Below are positions 1-7,248 of a stretch of 33,411 nt of DNA, in pieces (position 1 is the first letter of the stretch; each line of letters opens with the position of its first letter). This DNA comes from Chloroflexaceae bacterium UBA1466. GTDB taxonomy: Bacteria; Chloroflexota; Chloroflexia; Chloroflexales; Chloroflexaceae. The position numbers and the translations under genes were made by a program. A model generated the notes under the pieces. It was not told the origin of the DNA. It saw nothing but the letters and a program-made list of their open reading frames with translations, and made no database searches. The stretch covers positions 1 to 33,411 of the forward strand of contig DCSM01000172.1 of assembly GCA_002325605.1 (NCBI GenBank), written 5' to 3'.

Positions 1-120
1 AGCATTGATTGGGGTAAGGCTACCGTGGCTTCGGCCTTTTCAATTGGTACAGTGGCCGCCGCTGTAGGGCAAATCGCGGCTTGGATCGTGAAGGATACCC
101 GCCAGAGCATCAAAGCCTAA
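1..120 (+). CDS. C-terminal end of an unidentified protein (partial)
   Basis: Frame 1 is open from the first base to a TAA at 118-120 and gives 39 residues; the start lies outside the window. The tail is small-residue rich and moderately hydrophobic (a run of Ala, Val, Gly and Ile around the motif TVAAAVGQIAAWIV) and ends in a charged stretch, so it could be a last membrane helix or an amphipathic helix. I do not recognise the family and assign no function. The reading frame is supported by the stop codon followed about 35 bases later by a terminator-like hairpin, and by GC content typical of the core genes rather than of the AT-rich cassette that follows. Confidence 0.5.
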   Translation, partial: SIDWGKATVASAFSIGTVAAAVGQIAAWIVKDTRQSIKA

Positions 121-155
121 CGGTTTTTGCCAAAACTTTCCTGTGAGAAAAGTAA

Positions 156-184
156 GCCCCCTGGCTTTTGAGAAGCTGGGGGGT
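156..184. terminator. Hairpin terminator between convergent genes
   Basis: An inverted repeat with arms GCCCCCTGGCTT and AAGCTGGGGGGT (imperfect in the middle, strong C5/G5 base) sits between the plus-strand gene ending at 120 and the minus-strand gene ending at 198. It is followed by TTTAT on the plus side and by an A-rich stretch on the other, which reads as T-rich for minus-strand transcription. It probably serves as a bidirectional terminator. Confidence 0.6.
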
Positions 185-197
185 TTATCTAAATCTA

Positions 198-761
198 TTA
201 TTTTCCTGTTCCTGCAAGCTGATTGAACTGAATGTAGTTAGGCGATGTAATTTTCAGCATTTGTTCTGGGCTATCGCCAAAGCCAGACAATTCTTGTGGG
301 CGAGTCCTTTTCTTGGGAATATTGATTTGGCAAATACTAATGAAGCGATATTTATAGCCTTCTAAAAAATGTTGTTCTTTCCAAAATAGTCGCCCAATTT
401 CTCGACAATAGGCAACAAAGCATTGCGCTCCCTTGAGTTGCTCAATAATCTTTTCACCTTTATTTATCTTCATTTCAATACATAGAATAATCTTTTTATT
501 TCCAGTATCGGCTACAATAACAAAATCAGCACGTTTACACTCACTTTTTGTGCCAGTAAAGATCGTATTAGGTGCTTTGAAAGCATCCGCTTTGATGACG
601 ATAACTTCATCTAAAGCGGGCATATTATGAATCCTTACTGAACAATCTGGCTGCTGAGGCTCTTCAAGAACAACAAAAAATTTGCCATTATCATTTTCCA
701 GCGCTACTTTAGCTTCTTCTTTGATCATTTCATGCAAGATTACAATGTCAGACATAGACAT
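198..761 (-). CDS. Small PD-(D/E)XK nuclease-like protein, partner of the upstream ATPase
   Basis: The predicted protein has 187 residues from the ATG at 761. A TTG at 779 is an alternative that adds six residues and also has a good AGAGGAG site; the ATG has GGAGAG eight bases upstream. Seen in sequence (numbering from the TTG form): an acidic strand KRADFVIVA with D85, a strand ending IEMK (E102, K104) about 16 residues later, then a helix EQLKGAQCF carrying Q114. This spacing of Asp, Glu-x-Lys and a following helix with a polar residue is the classic PD-(D/E)XK restriction-endonuclease core. No signal peptide or membrane segment is seen. The gene begins two bases after the ATPase stop (overlapping it if TTG is used), so the two are almost certainly cotranscribed and translationally coupled. 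The block is AT-rich compared with its neighbours. The nuclease assignment is inferred from motifs only; the substrate is unknown. Confidence 0.7.
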   Translation of the reverse strand: MSMSDIVILHEMIKEEAKVALENDNGKFFVVLEEPQQPDCSVRIHNMPALDEVIVIKADAFKAPNTIFTGTKSECKRADFVIVADTGNKKIILCIEMKINKGEKIIEQLKGAQCFVAYCREIGRLFWKEQHFLEGYKYRFISICQINIPKKRTRPQELSGFGDSPEQMLKITSPNYIQFNQLAGTGK

Positions 762-763
762 TC

Positions 764-2152
764 TTATTTCTCTCCCCAAATAATCTCCTCTTGGATCCGA
801 TTCATTGTGTCAATCGTTACATCGAAACTTCGCGCTTCTATCCCTAGTTGTGGGTCGATGTCGGCTGGCGTAAGAGTTGAGCAACGAGTTTTTCGCTGCA
901 TACCGTCTAACTTCACTGGCGCATCCTCAGCGATATAGACTTTAATTTTATCGACAGAAAGTAATTCTTCTTGTTTATAACCTTCTTTTTCAGCAATTTG
1001 TCTCAAATGAGGTTTATCATTATTAAGCATAATCAGTGTGTTTAACTCTTTGATGATATAATCACTATGGGTAGTGATAAAAACCTTGATTCCAATGTTG
1101 ATTAAACGAGCAAAGAGCCGTGCTACACGCCGTTGATTTTCAGGGTGGAGATTCAGTTCTGGTTCATCTACCATCAGCAAATCATCCTGTTGAACCACAT
1201 GCCTAAGATAAAAACCAATATCAAGAAGCGAGCGGACTGCACTGGATGACTCATCCATTGAAAGTTTGACACCGCGCTTACTTTTAGGCAGATAGTAAAG
1301 TTCATCATTCTCGGTGACCGTGTATTCGCCCCCGATTATATCGGCAAAATCCCTCAAAAGATCGGGATGCTTTTCAGCAATAAAACTGCTCCTTTTGGCA
1401 AGGGCCTCCAGTTCCCGTGTAAAATCTACATTTATTTTCACTGGCAAAGCATAATCCTGGTAAACTTTGAACAGAAATCTTATGGGATCAACCTTTTTAT
1501 CCGCCTTGCTAATCTCTTCTAACAGCCGATTCCGAGCGAAGTTTAATTCTTTACGAAAAATGACGGCTCCGGTTCGTTCGGCACTAACGATGAAAGGATT
1601 GGGGAAAAGTGGTCTAAAAAGGATTTCTTTGAGGGCATCACTAATAAACTGCCCAACCACTTCTTTAGGAATTCCTATCTTGCTTTTTTCTCCAAGTAGC
1701 GTAACAACTAATTCGGTACTTCCTTTCCCTTTAGTGATTGAAAATAATTCGGCGGACCCCGAACTAATACTCTGTTCATAATGATCTAACAGGTGGATCT
1801 CGTTTGAATTTAGCTGAATCTGAAATTTAGTTTGTTCAAAGCGTTTAGAAGATGCAGCAAAGACTGTGGGTAGTTGTTCTGTATATTTTAGGCAACCTTC
1901 TTGCAAGATATGCTCGGCTTGTGCAATGTAAGTGGTTAAATCAAGCCGAGTTGTTCCTTCAGCAAACAGATGATCCAATTCTTCTTCTTTAATAGGGATA
2001 GTAAAGACTTGATTCCGAAGCGAGAGAAAACCAAAGAGAGCATAAGTTGCATACGTTTTACCTGTGTTATTCAACCCACAAATGATGGTTAAATCACCAA
2101 GTGTGAACTCAGCCTGCTTTAGCGGGCCGAGATTTTTGATTTGTACTTTCAT
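764..2152 (-). CDS. AAA family ATPase, RecF/OLD-like (AAA_21/AAA_15 type)
   Basis: A 462-residue protein of the ABC-ATPase-like group found in OLD, RloA, AbiL and PARIS-type defence ATPases. Seen: an N-terminal strand MKVQIKNLGPLKQAEF followed by Walker A GLNNTGKT (residues 26-33), a long insert, a SAERTG motif (about 190-194) typical of this group, a signature-like SSSAVRSL (302-309), Walker B LLMVDEPELNLHPENQ (D329, E330) and the switch His in ITTHSD (H362). The C-terminal 90 residues match nothing I know; there is no TOPRIM signature after the ATPase, so it is not a GajA/OLD nuclease by itself. The nuclease activity is probably supplied by the next gene, which overlaps or abuts it. Base composition is AT-rich (line counts of about 33-38% GC against about 53% in the neighbouring operon), suggesting acquisition by transfer. 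The role in phage defence is inferred. Confidence 0.85.
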   Translation of the reverse strand: MKVQIKNLGPLKQAEFTLGDLTIICGLNNTGKTYATYALFGFLSLRNQVFTIPIKEEELDHLFAEGTTRLDLTTYIAQAEHILQEGCLKYTEQLPTVFAASSKRFEQTKFQIQLNSNEIHLLDHYEQSISSGSAELFSITKGKGSTELVVTLLGEKSKIGIPKEVVGQFISDALKEILFRPLFPNPFIVSAERTGAVIFRKELNFARNRLLEEISKADKKVDPIRFLFKVYQDYALPVKINVDFTRELEALAKRSSFIAEKHPDLLRDFADIIGGEYTVTENDELYYLPKSKRGVKLSMDESSSAVRSLLDIGFYLRHVVQQDDLLMVDEPELNLHPENQRRVARLFARLINIGIKVFITTHSDYIIKELNTLIMLNNDKPHLRQIAEKEGYKQEELLSVDKIKVYIAEDAPVKLDGMQRKTRCSTLTPADIDPQLGIEARSFDVTIDTMNRIQEEIIWGEK

Positions 2153-2232
2153 TGGGATAATACTTTCGCGTTAAAAGAAATTTTTTCTGTTTATGATTAT
2201 AGCAAAGGATAGGGTGGATTGCGAGGTGGCTA

Positions 2233-2266
2233 GGCGACCTTTGCGGCCTAGGCCGCAAAGGTCGCC
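2233..2266. repeat. 34-bp perfect palindrome between two minus-strand units
   Basis: The two halves GGCGACCTTTGCGGCCT and AGGCCGCAAAGGTCGCC are exact reverse complements with no spacer, giving a 17-bp stem if extruded (the RNA would need a small loop around the CCTAGG centre). It lies between the stop of the lipoate ligase gene (2291) and the start of the ATPase gene (2152). No T-run follows on either strand, so it is not a textbook intrinsic terminator; it may still end the upstream operon or be a protein-binding or repeat element. Confidence 0.8.
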
Positions 2267-2290
2267 ATATTTAGAGCGAGGGAAAGGTTT

Positions 2291-3067
2291 TCAAGAAGGG
2301 GAGAGCTTCGCCACCAGCTGCCTTGTAAAGACCTGCATAACCGCGCTGGCTGTGGGTTCAACCTCGGTGAAGGTCGGGAGCAGATCGCCTAACCCCGCAA
2401 CCCTTTTAGCCAAAGCTTCCCCCGCTTCCCTCTTTTCAGTTGCTGAGATATTCAGAAGGTCAACGATCTGCTGCGGCTCCCAGCGCAGAAGTGAAAGCCC
2501 CGCTTGCAATAAGCACCCATAGCGTTTCCTTACTTGGGCTAAACCGATGACCTTCTGTTCCCCTACCCCTACTTCATAAGGGGAAAGGCCCGCAAAACAG
2601 ACCCTTTTGAGCAAAGGGGGCAAAGTTTGAGCATCAGCGCGGGCTTCTGCAACTGAAATAAGCTTTGCATCCTTTAACCCAAGCTCCCGTAAAGTTGTAA
2701 CCCAAACTTCCCCTAACCAACGATAAGATTCGGTTACATCGGTGGTGTAAAGGTGATGATCTTTGGGCAAAGCTACATCCAACATCAAATCTCCTGGCCC
2801 TACCAAAACGGCTGTCCCGCCACTTGCCCGCCGGCAAACTTCAATACCCTTCGCGGTACAAGCTGCCAGATCAAGCTCCTCTTGCTGCTGCCCATGCCCC
2901 AAAACTAAGGTAGGAAGGGCTACTTGATACCAGCGCAAGGTGAGGAAAGACTTAGGGGACAACAGACCGTCTGTTGCCCCCATACCTTCCAGCAGTGCAA
3001 GGGAAGCTTTAATTTGCTCCGTGGCTGAACCTTTAGTTAAAGGTAGCCAGCAACAAGGGGCCATCAT
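2291..3067 (-). CDS. Lipoate--protein ligase A family protein
   Basis: A 258-residue member of the BPL/LplA/LipB fold. These enzymes attach lipoate or octanoate to a lysine of E2 subunits and the glycine cleavage H protein in the cytoplasm. Seen: the substrate-binding motif RRASGGTAVL (residues 79-88; family consensus RRxSGGGAVxHD) and the conserved lysine in EQKVIGLAQ (K172; consensus K-x-x-G-x-A-Q), which contacts the lipoyl-adenylate. The HD after the first motif is replaced by VG, and the C-terminal accessory domain of long LplA proteins is short, so it could be an octanoyl transferase (LipM/LipL-like) or an amidotransferase rather than an ATP-using ligase. The start ATG overlaps the upstream stop (ATGA, 3064-3067), so translation is coupled to the M28-like gene. 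A second ATG lies one codon in. Confidence 0.8.
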   Translation of the reverse strand: MMAPCCWLPLTKGSATEQIKASLALLEGMGATDGLLSPKSFLTLRWYQVALPTLVLGHGQQQEELDLAACTAKGIEVCRRASGGTAVLVGPGDLMLDVALPKDHHLYTTDVTESYRWLGEVWVTTLRELGLKDAKLISVAEARADAQTLPPLLKRVCFAGLSPYEVGVGEQKVIGLAQVRKRYGCLLQAGLSLLRWEPQQIVDLLNISATEKREAGEALAKRVAGLGDLLPTFTEVEPTASAVMQVFTRQLVAKLSPS

Positions 3068-4272
3068 CCCTCATCTAACGATTGCATCAGCGCCCAAGTA
3101 AAACGGGCCGCTCGTTCCAAAGCTTCAGGCTGGATATTGTGAACTTCATCGCTATACCGTTGCCAATCCTTTGGCCAACCATCTTCTCCTACCCCGACCA
3201 AACACAACCCGCGCAAGTCGCGGCGGCGGAGTTCAGCAGTTTCCTCAAAGATTGGTACGTGGCGACCCGTCACCCGAAACTCTGGGTTCCGCAGCGCAAC
3301 CTTATTTGCCAAGGCCAAGGAATGTGGGTCAGGCTCATAACTGTGCAAAGCGGAAGGCCCATTCTGCTGTGTAGCATAGACCAAGCTGCCTGAACCAACC
3401 GATTCCAAGCGAATAAACCAGGCTTCAGTAAGTTGTTTAGCGTAAGTTTCCAAAAAGTCGTGCATCCCCAAAGCCCCTGGCTCTTTCGCGCCCGTGAAAA
3501 GCAACCAAACCTCAGTATGTTGCAAAGGTTGCTGGCGCAGTTGCGCTGCAAGGTTAAGCAAACAAGCAACCCCGCTGGCATTCCCGTTGGCCCCTTCAAC
3601 CAACTTCCCGCGCTCATCGAGGACGGCCATGGCAACGCTTGCCAAAATCCCCCAAAGGGTCGCTTGATAGACCCCTTCTAACGTCTTCTTTGAGCCAAAG
3701 GTACGGATAAATTGGATCAAACCATTGCCTAACAAGGCGAGAAGGGCCGCTGTTGCCAAGCTCGATAAAGAACCTTTGACCATCGGGGCAAAGCTAAGGC
3801 GATTTTTGCCCGTATCTACGTTGGCAACTAAGACCAACCGGCGCTTAGATTCGTTCACCGAAGGGATGCGAACCAGGATGTTCCCGCTTTGACCTTTGGG
3901 GTAAAGGGGAGCAAAAGGTTGACGTTTGAGGCTCATCGCTTCCCAAAGTGCATACGTTCCTACGAGGGAAGTTGCGCTACTTAGCAACCTTCCCGTGCGA
4001 TCTGCTTTCCCCAAAGCATTGCCCGCCAGCGCGAGAAGCAACGGGGCTAACAGACCGTGGCCCCAACTGTTGGTGGCTTCAAATTCCATTTCCTCGAATT
4101 GGGTGATTCCTACGTCGGTGAGGGACTTGCGAATGTACTCCCGTGCGCGAGCTTCAGCAGGTTGACCTGCTGGGCGGGGGCCAATTTCTTCCGCCAAAAA
4201 CTTGACATGCGCTAATAGACCTTCAGCCCCTAACAAATCAGGGGGGATGATCTCTTTCTGTGTTGCGGTCAT
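3064..4272 (-). CDS. M28-like membrane protein with degenerate metal site
   Basis: A 402-residue protein with the outline of the M28 zinc aminopeptidase family. It has an N-terminal FLAEEIGPRPAG motif (residues 26-36), a strand LVLVANVDTG (147-155), GANGNASGVACLLNLA (227-242), and FTGAKEPGALGMHDFL (259-274). In active M28 enzymes these read HxD, GANDNxSG and GAEE. Here the first His is N151, the metal-bridging Asp is G230 and the catalytic Glu is K263 (E264 remains). At the C-terminus SDEVHNIQPEALERAARF resembles the usual HTPxDTxxxIDPE segment with the ligand His absent. Catalysis as a zinc peptidase is therefore unlikely. Several hydrophobic segments (about 72-88, 98-112, 168-190, 202-217) are interspersed, suggesting membrane insertion. 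It lies 25 bases downstream of the glycosyltransferase gene and overlaps the lipoate ligase gene. A real role is unknown. Confidence 0.75.
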   Translation of the reverse strand: MTATQKEIIPPDLLGAEGLLAHVKFLAEEIGPRPAGQPAEARAREYIRKSLTDVGITQFEEMEFEATNSWGHGLLAPLLLALAGNALGKADRTGRLLSSATSLVGTYALWEAMSLKRQPFAPLYPKGQSGNILVRIPSVNESKRRLVLVANVDTGKNRLSFAPMVKGSLSSLATAALLALLGNGLIQFIRTFGSKKTLEGVYQATLWGILASVAMAVLDERGKLVEGANGNASGVACLLNLAAQLRQQPLQHTEVWLLFTGAKEPGALGMHDFLETYAKQLTEAWFIRLESVGSGSLVYATQQNGPSALHSYEPDPHSLALANKVALRNPEFRVTGRHVPIFEETAELRRRDLRGLCLVGVGEDGWPKDWQRYSDEVHNIQPEALERAARFTWALMQSLDEG

Positions 4273-4297
4273 TTGTACCTTCTTTTCAAACGGTTTA

Positions 4298-6199
4298 CTA
4301 ATGGGTTAAAGAGGTCAACGTTGGTTTTAGACCGTTGACTATTCCTTCAAACCACAAAAAGACTCCAGCGAAACTTACTAAACCAACGAGGCTTGCACTG
4401 ATAAGTTTGCCAAAGCGGCCTCGGCGCATCAGATCAGCTAGTAAAAAGCCTAAGCCCCCACTTACAAGGGGCATAATGAAATAGGCATAACGCACTTGCA
4501 ACCCAAAAGCTAAGTCAACGGCAAAAAAGCAAAGGCCGCTTCCTAGCCAGGCGCAAAGGAGAAGGCGCTGCGTTGCACGCCCATAATACACCAAAATGAG
4601 CAAACTGAAAACCGCCAGCAGGAGGGCTATCGGGCGAAATGAGGTTTGGAAGCATTGAAGTGTCCATTGGATGCGAAAAAGGTCGCCCGCTGACCAACCG
4701 ACGTTGGGGCTAGATTTCAAACCCTGAAGCTGTAAGGCGATAACTTCCGTGTAGAGTAAAAGAATTGTAGCCAAGCTACTTCCGCCAAGAACTATTCCCC
4801 AGCGCAAGGCTGCTCGTCGTTGCTGAAAAAGCCAGAGCAAAGCGGTATAACCTGCTAAGGTCAGCCCCGCTAAGGCTGCTGCGCCCAGGTGGGAGAAAAG
4901 TAAAAGGCAGAGTAGAAGGCCCAAAATTAGCCATTCTCGTTGCGAAAGGTCTTGCTCCTGCCCCACAAAAAGGGCTACCAAAAGCATTAGCGTTTGCCCC
5001 ATTATCTGCGGGCCAAATCCCCACCAAAGAATGGTGAAATTGATGGGCAAAGTTGCCATTAGGAGCAAGGTCAGCCGAGAGGTCAGCTTACTTCCACCCA
5101 TCTGGCGCACCAGAAGGGCCAGCAGAAAGGCTAAAATACCTTCCAAAAAGGTATAGAAACCTTGCATTACGACGACGACATTGGAGGTTAGAAGCGTGAA
5201 GGGATTGGCTAAAACATAAAAGGCCGGCGGGACAATTGCGATCTGCTTACTAAACTCCGCAGGTTTATCATAGAGCAACATTGCGCCAGCTTGCAACTTC
5301 TGAATTCGCTCTTCGTGAATATACCAATCGTGTGAATCAAATGGAGGATAAAGGACTCCCGCTAATTTCAGCGCGAGGAAAAGAAGAGTCGTCGCTAAAA
5401 GCCATTGAAGTTCTGAGCGTTGCGTTGCTTTTGGGAAGAAGAAGCGCAAGCGAGGAAAGGTTGCCCAAGTTAGCAGAAGTAGCCCCACGCTGGCGCTTAG
5501 AAGCCGCTCTTGCCATTCCTCCGCACTGAAAAGGTCATTCCCCGTCAGCCAGCCTAGAAGTAAGATCACCGTTCCCGCAACCCCAAAGGTCATTCGCCGC
5601 GATAGCTCTATCCGCTGGGCAATCAGAATCGCAATGACCGTGAGTAACCATTGGGCCAGCAAGGTCGGTAAGGGAGGAAGGAGCCAGCTACCCTTTAACC
5701 ATTGCAAATTTATCCCATCTAAACGCAGGCCAAGGTCGCGGCGGTCTGGGAAAGTACGAGAAGTTTCGCTCGTGAGGCCAACTTCTCCCCAACCTTTGCT
5801 GAAGGGAGCAGACGGTAAGAGTAAAGTATAGAAACGGGCCCCTTTTGCTATCGGCAAGTTTGCCCATTCCGCATGCTCAAGCGTGAGGGAAAGTTTGCGC
5901 GGAGCGGGGGAAGAAGCAGGAATCCCGCCTACTTTCAGGGTAAGAAGGAGCCGTTCGCTCCCCATTAGCCCAGGGAGAAGGAGCTTACTTGCCCCTTGCG
6001 TCCAGCGATAGCGGTTCCCCGTCGCATCTTCCTCTGGGCTATGAAAGCCCGTGAGCAAGCGACGGTCATTGCGCCAACCGACCTTAAAGGAATAGAGCGA
6101 GCCATGCCAGTGCAAGCTCAACCCGTTGGCGATAAAAAGGCTAAGGATTAGAACAAAGCCCCAAAAGAGCGGCTTTGCCCAGCGCTTCAAACTCAGCAT
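4298..6199 (-). CDS. GT-C-type multi-pass membrane protein (putative glycosyltransferase)
   Basis: A 633-residue protein with an N-terminal anchor (residues 10-26), an extracytoplasmic region of about 145 residues and then some ten or more hydrophobic helices. The first large loop after a helix reads PPFDSHDWYIHEERI (about 285-299) with D288 and D291, the position at which GT-C enzymes (dolichyl-phosphate-mannose mannosyltransferase-like) keep their acidic metal or catalytic residue. The N-terminal region (VGWRNDRRLLTGFHSPE, then YRWTQGASKLLLPGL and DRRDLGLRLDGINL) is shared in outline with the GT87-like protein at 7249-9405. The ATG at 6199 has an AGGGAA site about six bases upstream. It heads the minus-strand operon with the M28-like and lipoate ligase genes. 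Likely job: transfer of a lipid-linked sugar outside the cell membrane; substrate unknown. Confidence 0.7.
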   Translation of the reverse strand: MLSLKRWAKPLFWGFVLILSLFIANGLSLHWHGSLYSFKVGWRNDRRLLTGFHSPEEDATGNRYRWTQGASKLLLPGLMGSERLLLTLKVGGIPASSPAPRKLSLTLEHAEWANLPIAKGARFYTLLLPSAPFSKGWGEVGLTSETSRTFPDRRDLGLRLDGINLQWLKGSWLLPPLPTLLAQWLLTVIAILIAQRIELSRRMTFGVAGTVILLLGWLTGNDLFSAEEWQERLLSASVGLLLLTWATFPRLRFFFPKATQRSELQWLLATTLLFLALKLAGVLYPPFDSHDWYIHEERIQKLQAGAMLLYDKPAEFSKQIAIVPPAFYVLANPFTLLTSNVVVVMQGFYTFLEGILAFLLALLVRQMGGSKLTSRLTLLLMATLPINFTILWWGFGPQIMGQTLMLLVALFVGQEQDLSQREWLILGLLLCLLLFSHLGAAALAGLTLAGYTALLWLFQQRRAALRWGIVLGGSSLATILLLYTEVIALQLQGLKSSPNVGWSAGDLFRIQWTLQCFQTSFRPIALLLAVFSLLILVYYGRATQRLLLCAWLGSGLCFFAVDLAFGLQVRYAYFIMPLVSGGLGFLLADLMRRGRFGKLISASLVGLVSFAGVFLWFEGIVNGLKPTLTSLTH

Positions 6200-6272
6200 C
6201 CAAATTTCCCTAATTGATTCACCGCTATAGAATAGCCGATAATAGCATCTTGTGCAACTTTTTGGGGCATAG

Positions 6273-6281
6273 TGCTATAAT
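6273..6281 (+). promoter_or_regulatory. Extended -10 promoter for the Uma2 gene
   Basis: TGCTATAAT is a perfect extended -10 box (TGn followed by TATAAT). No good -35 box is seen at 16-18 bases. Transcription would start near 6288, which leaves a leader of only about 13 bases before the ATG at 6301, carrying the AGGAGGTG site (6288-6295). The same nine bases occur at 16847-16855. Confidence 0.45.
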
Positions 6282-6300
6282 TACAGAAGGAGGTGTTCAA

Positions 6301-7077
6301 ATGACGCTTAAACTGCAAGCTGTGGCTGCGGAAGCCCTTGTCTATCCTGAAAGTGATGGCCGTCCTATTGCTGACAATACCGAACAATTCCGTTGGATTA
6401 TGACCATCCAGGGAGGCTTAGACGCGCTTTTCCAAACTAACCCTGCGGTCTTTGTCGCGGGGGATCTTTTGTGGTATCCCGTGGAGGGGAAGCCCAAAAA
6501 GCGTTGTGCCCCTGATGCAATGGTTGTTTTTGGTCGCCCAAAAGGAGATCGCGGGTCTTATCTTCAATGGAAAGAAGACAATATCCCGCCCCAAGTCGTT
6601 TTCGAGGTCTTATCGCCAGGCAATACAACTCCTGAAATGGAACGCAAATTACAGTTCTACACAATGTATGGGGTTGAAGAGTATTATCTCTATGATCCAA
6701 CCACAAATACGTTGAAAGGCTGGGAGCGCAAAGGAGATTTATTACAACGAATCAACCCGATCAATGGCTGGGTTAGTCCCTGGCTTGGAATCAAATTTGC
6801 GCTAGGGGCCGAGACCCTGACGCTTTATCATCCAACTGGCGAGCCATTTCGCACGTTTGTAGAGCTAAGTCGGGAGTATGAAGAGGAGCGCCAAGCTCGT
6901 GAACAGGCGCAAAGTTGGGCCGAGCAAGCCTTGATTCAAGCTGAAAAGGAACGCCAAGCCCGTGAGCAGGCGCAAGTGCAAACCGAAAAGGAGCGCGAAG
7001 CCCGTGAGCAAGCTGAACAACGCGCCGCCCAATTGGCAGCTAAATTGCGGGCCCTCGGCCTTGACCCCGATGCTTAA
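6301..7077 (+). CDS. Uma2 family protein (DUF820, PD-(D/E)XK fold) with coiled-coil tail
   Basis: A 258-residue protein starting at the ATG with an AGGAGGTG site five bases upstream. The Uma2 core is clear: APDAMVVFGRP (P71, D72), PPQVVFEVLSPGNTTPEMERKLQFYTMYG split around E102 and K116, then VEEYYLYDP (125-133). Uma2 proteins are predicted nucleases of the restriction-endonuclease fold, abundant in cyanobacteria and Chloroflexota, and their role is not established. Residues 190-250 form a charged coiled coil built from near-repeats of EKERQAREQAQ, ending in the LRALGLDPDA tail that is common in this family. It stands alone, is transcribed away from the GT-C operon and is closed by a strong terminator. 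No antitoxin or partner gene is adjacent. Confidence 0.9.
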   Translation: MTLKLQAVAAEALVYPESDGRPIADNTEQFRWIMTIQGGLDALFQTNPAVFVAGDLLWYPVEGKPKKRCAPDAMVVFGRPKGDRGSYLQWKEDNIPPQVVFEVLSPGNTTPEMERKLQFYTMYGVEEYYLYDPTTNTLKGWERKGDLLQRINPINGWVSPWLGIKFALGAETLTLYHPTGEPFRTFVELSREYEEERQAREQAQSWAEQALIQAEKERQAREQAQVQTEKEREAREQAEQRAAQLAAKLRALGLDPDA

Positions 7078-7097
7078 AGCAGCTTAATTGAAGACTA

Positions 7098-7134
7098 AGA
7101 CCTGGCAGATCATAAACATCTGCCAGGTCTTTTT
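7098..7134 (+). terminator. Strong intrinsic terminator after the Uma2 gene
   Basis: A perfect 13-bp stem, AGACCTGGCAGAT with ATCTGCCAGGTCT, loop of seven bases, followed directly by a run of Ts. It lies 21 bases after the Uma2 stop codon. This is the best terminator in the window. Confidence 0.92.
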
Positions 7135-7248
7135 GTGGTTTCTGCGCGATAAATTCATGTTACAATAGCGCTTAGAAACAAATTGCAAGAAAGAATTACC
7201 CCTTTGCTTTCTCTCCTTTTAGTCAGAATCTGGGCCCAAATAACGCAA

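Noticed and set aside
764..2152. PARIS or Gabija as the identity of the ATPase cassette
   Set aside because: No TOPRIM-type tail, no UvrD-like helicase and no DUF4435-like partner is visible; the partner has a PD-(D/E)XK motif instead.
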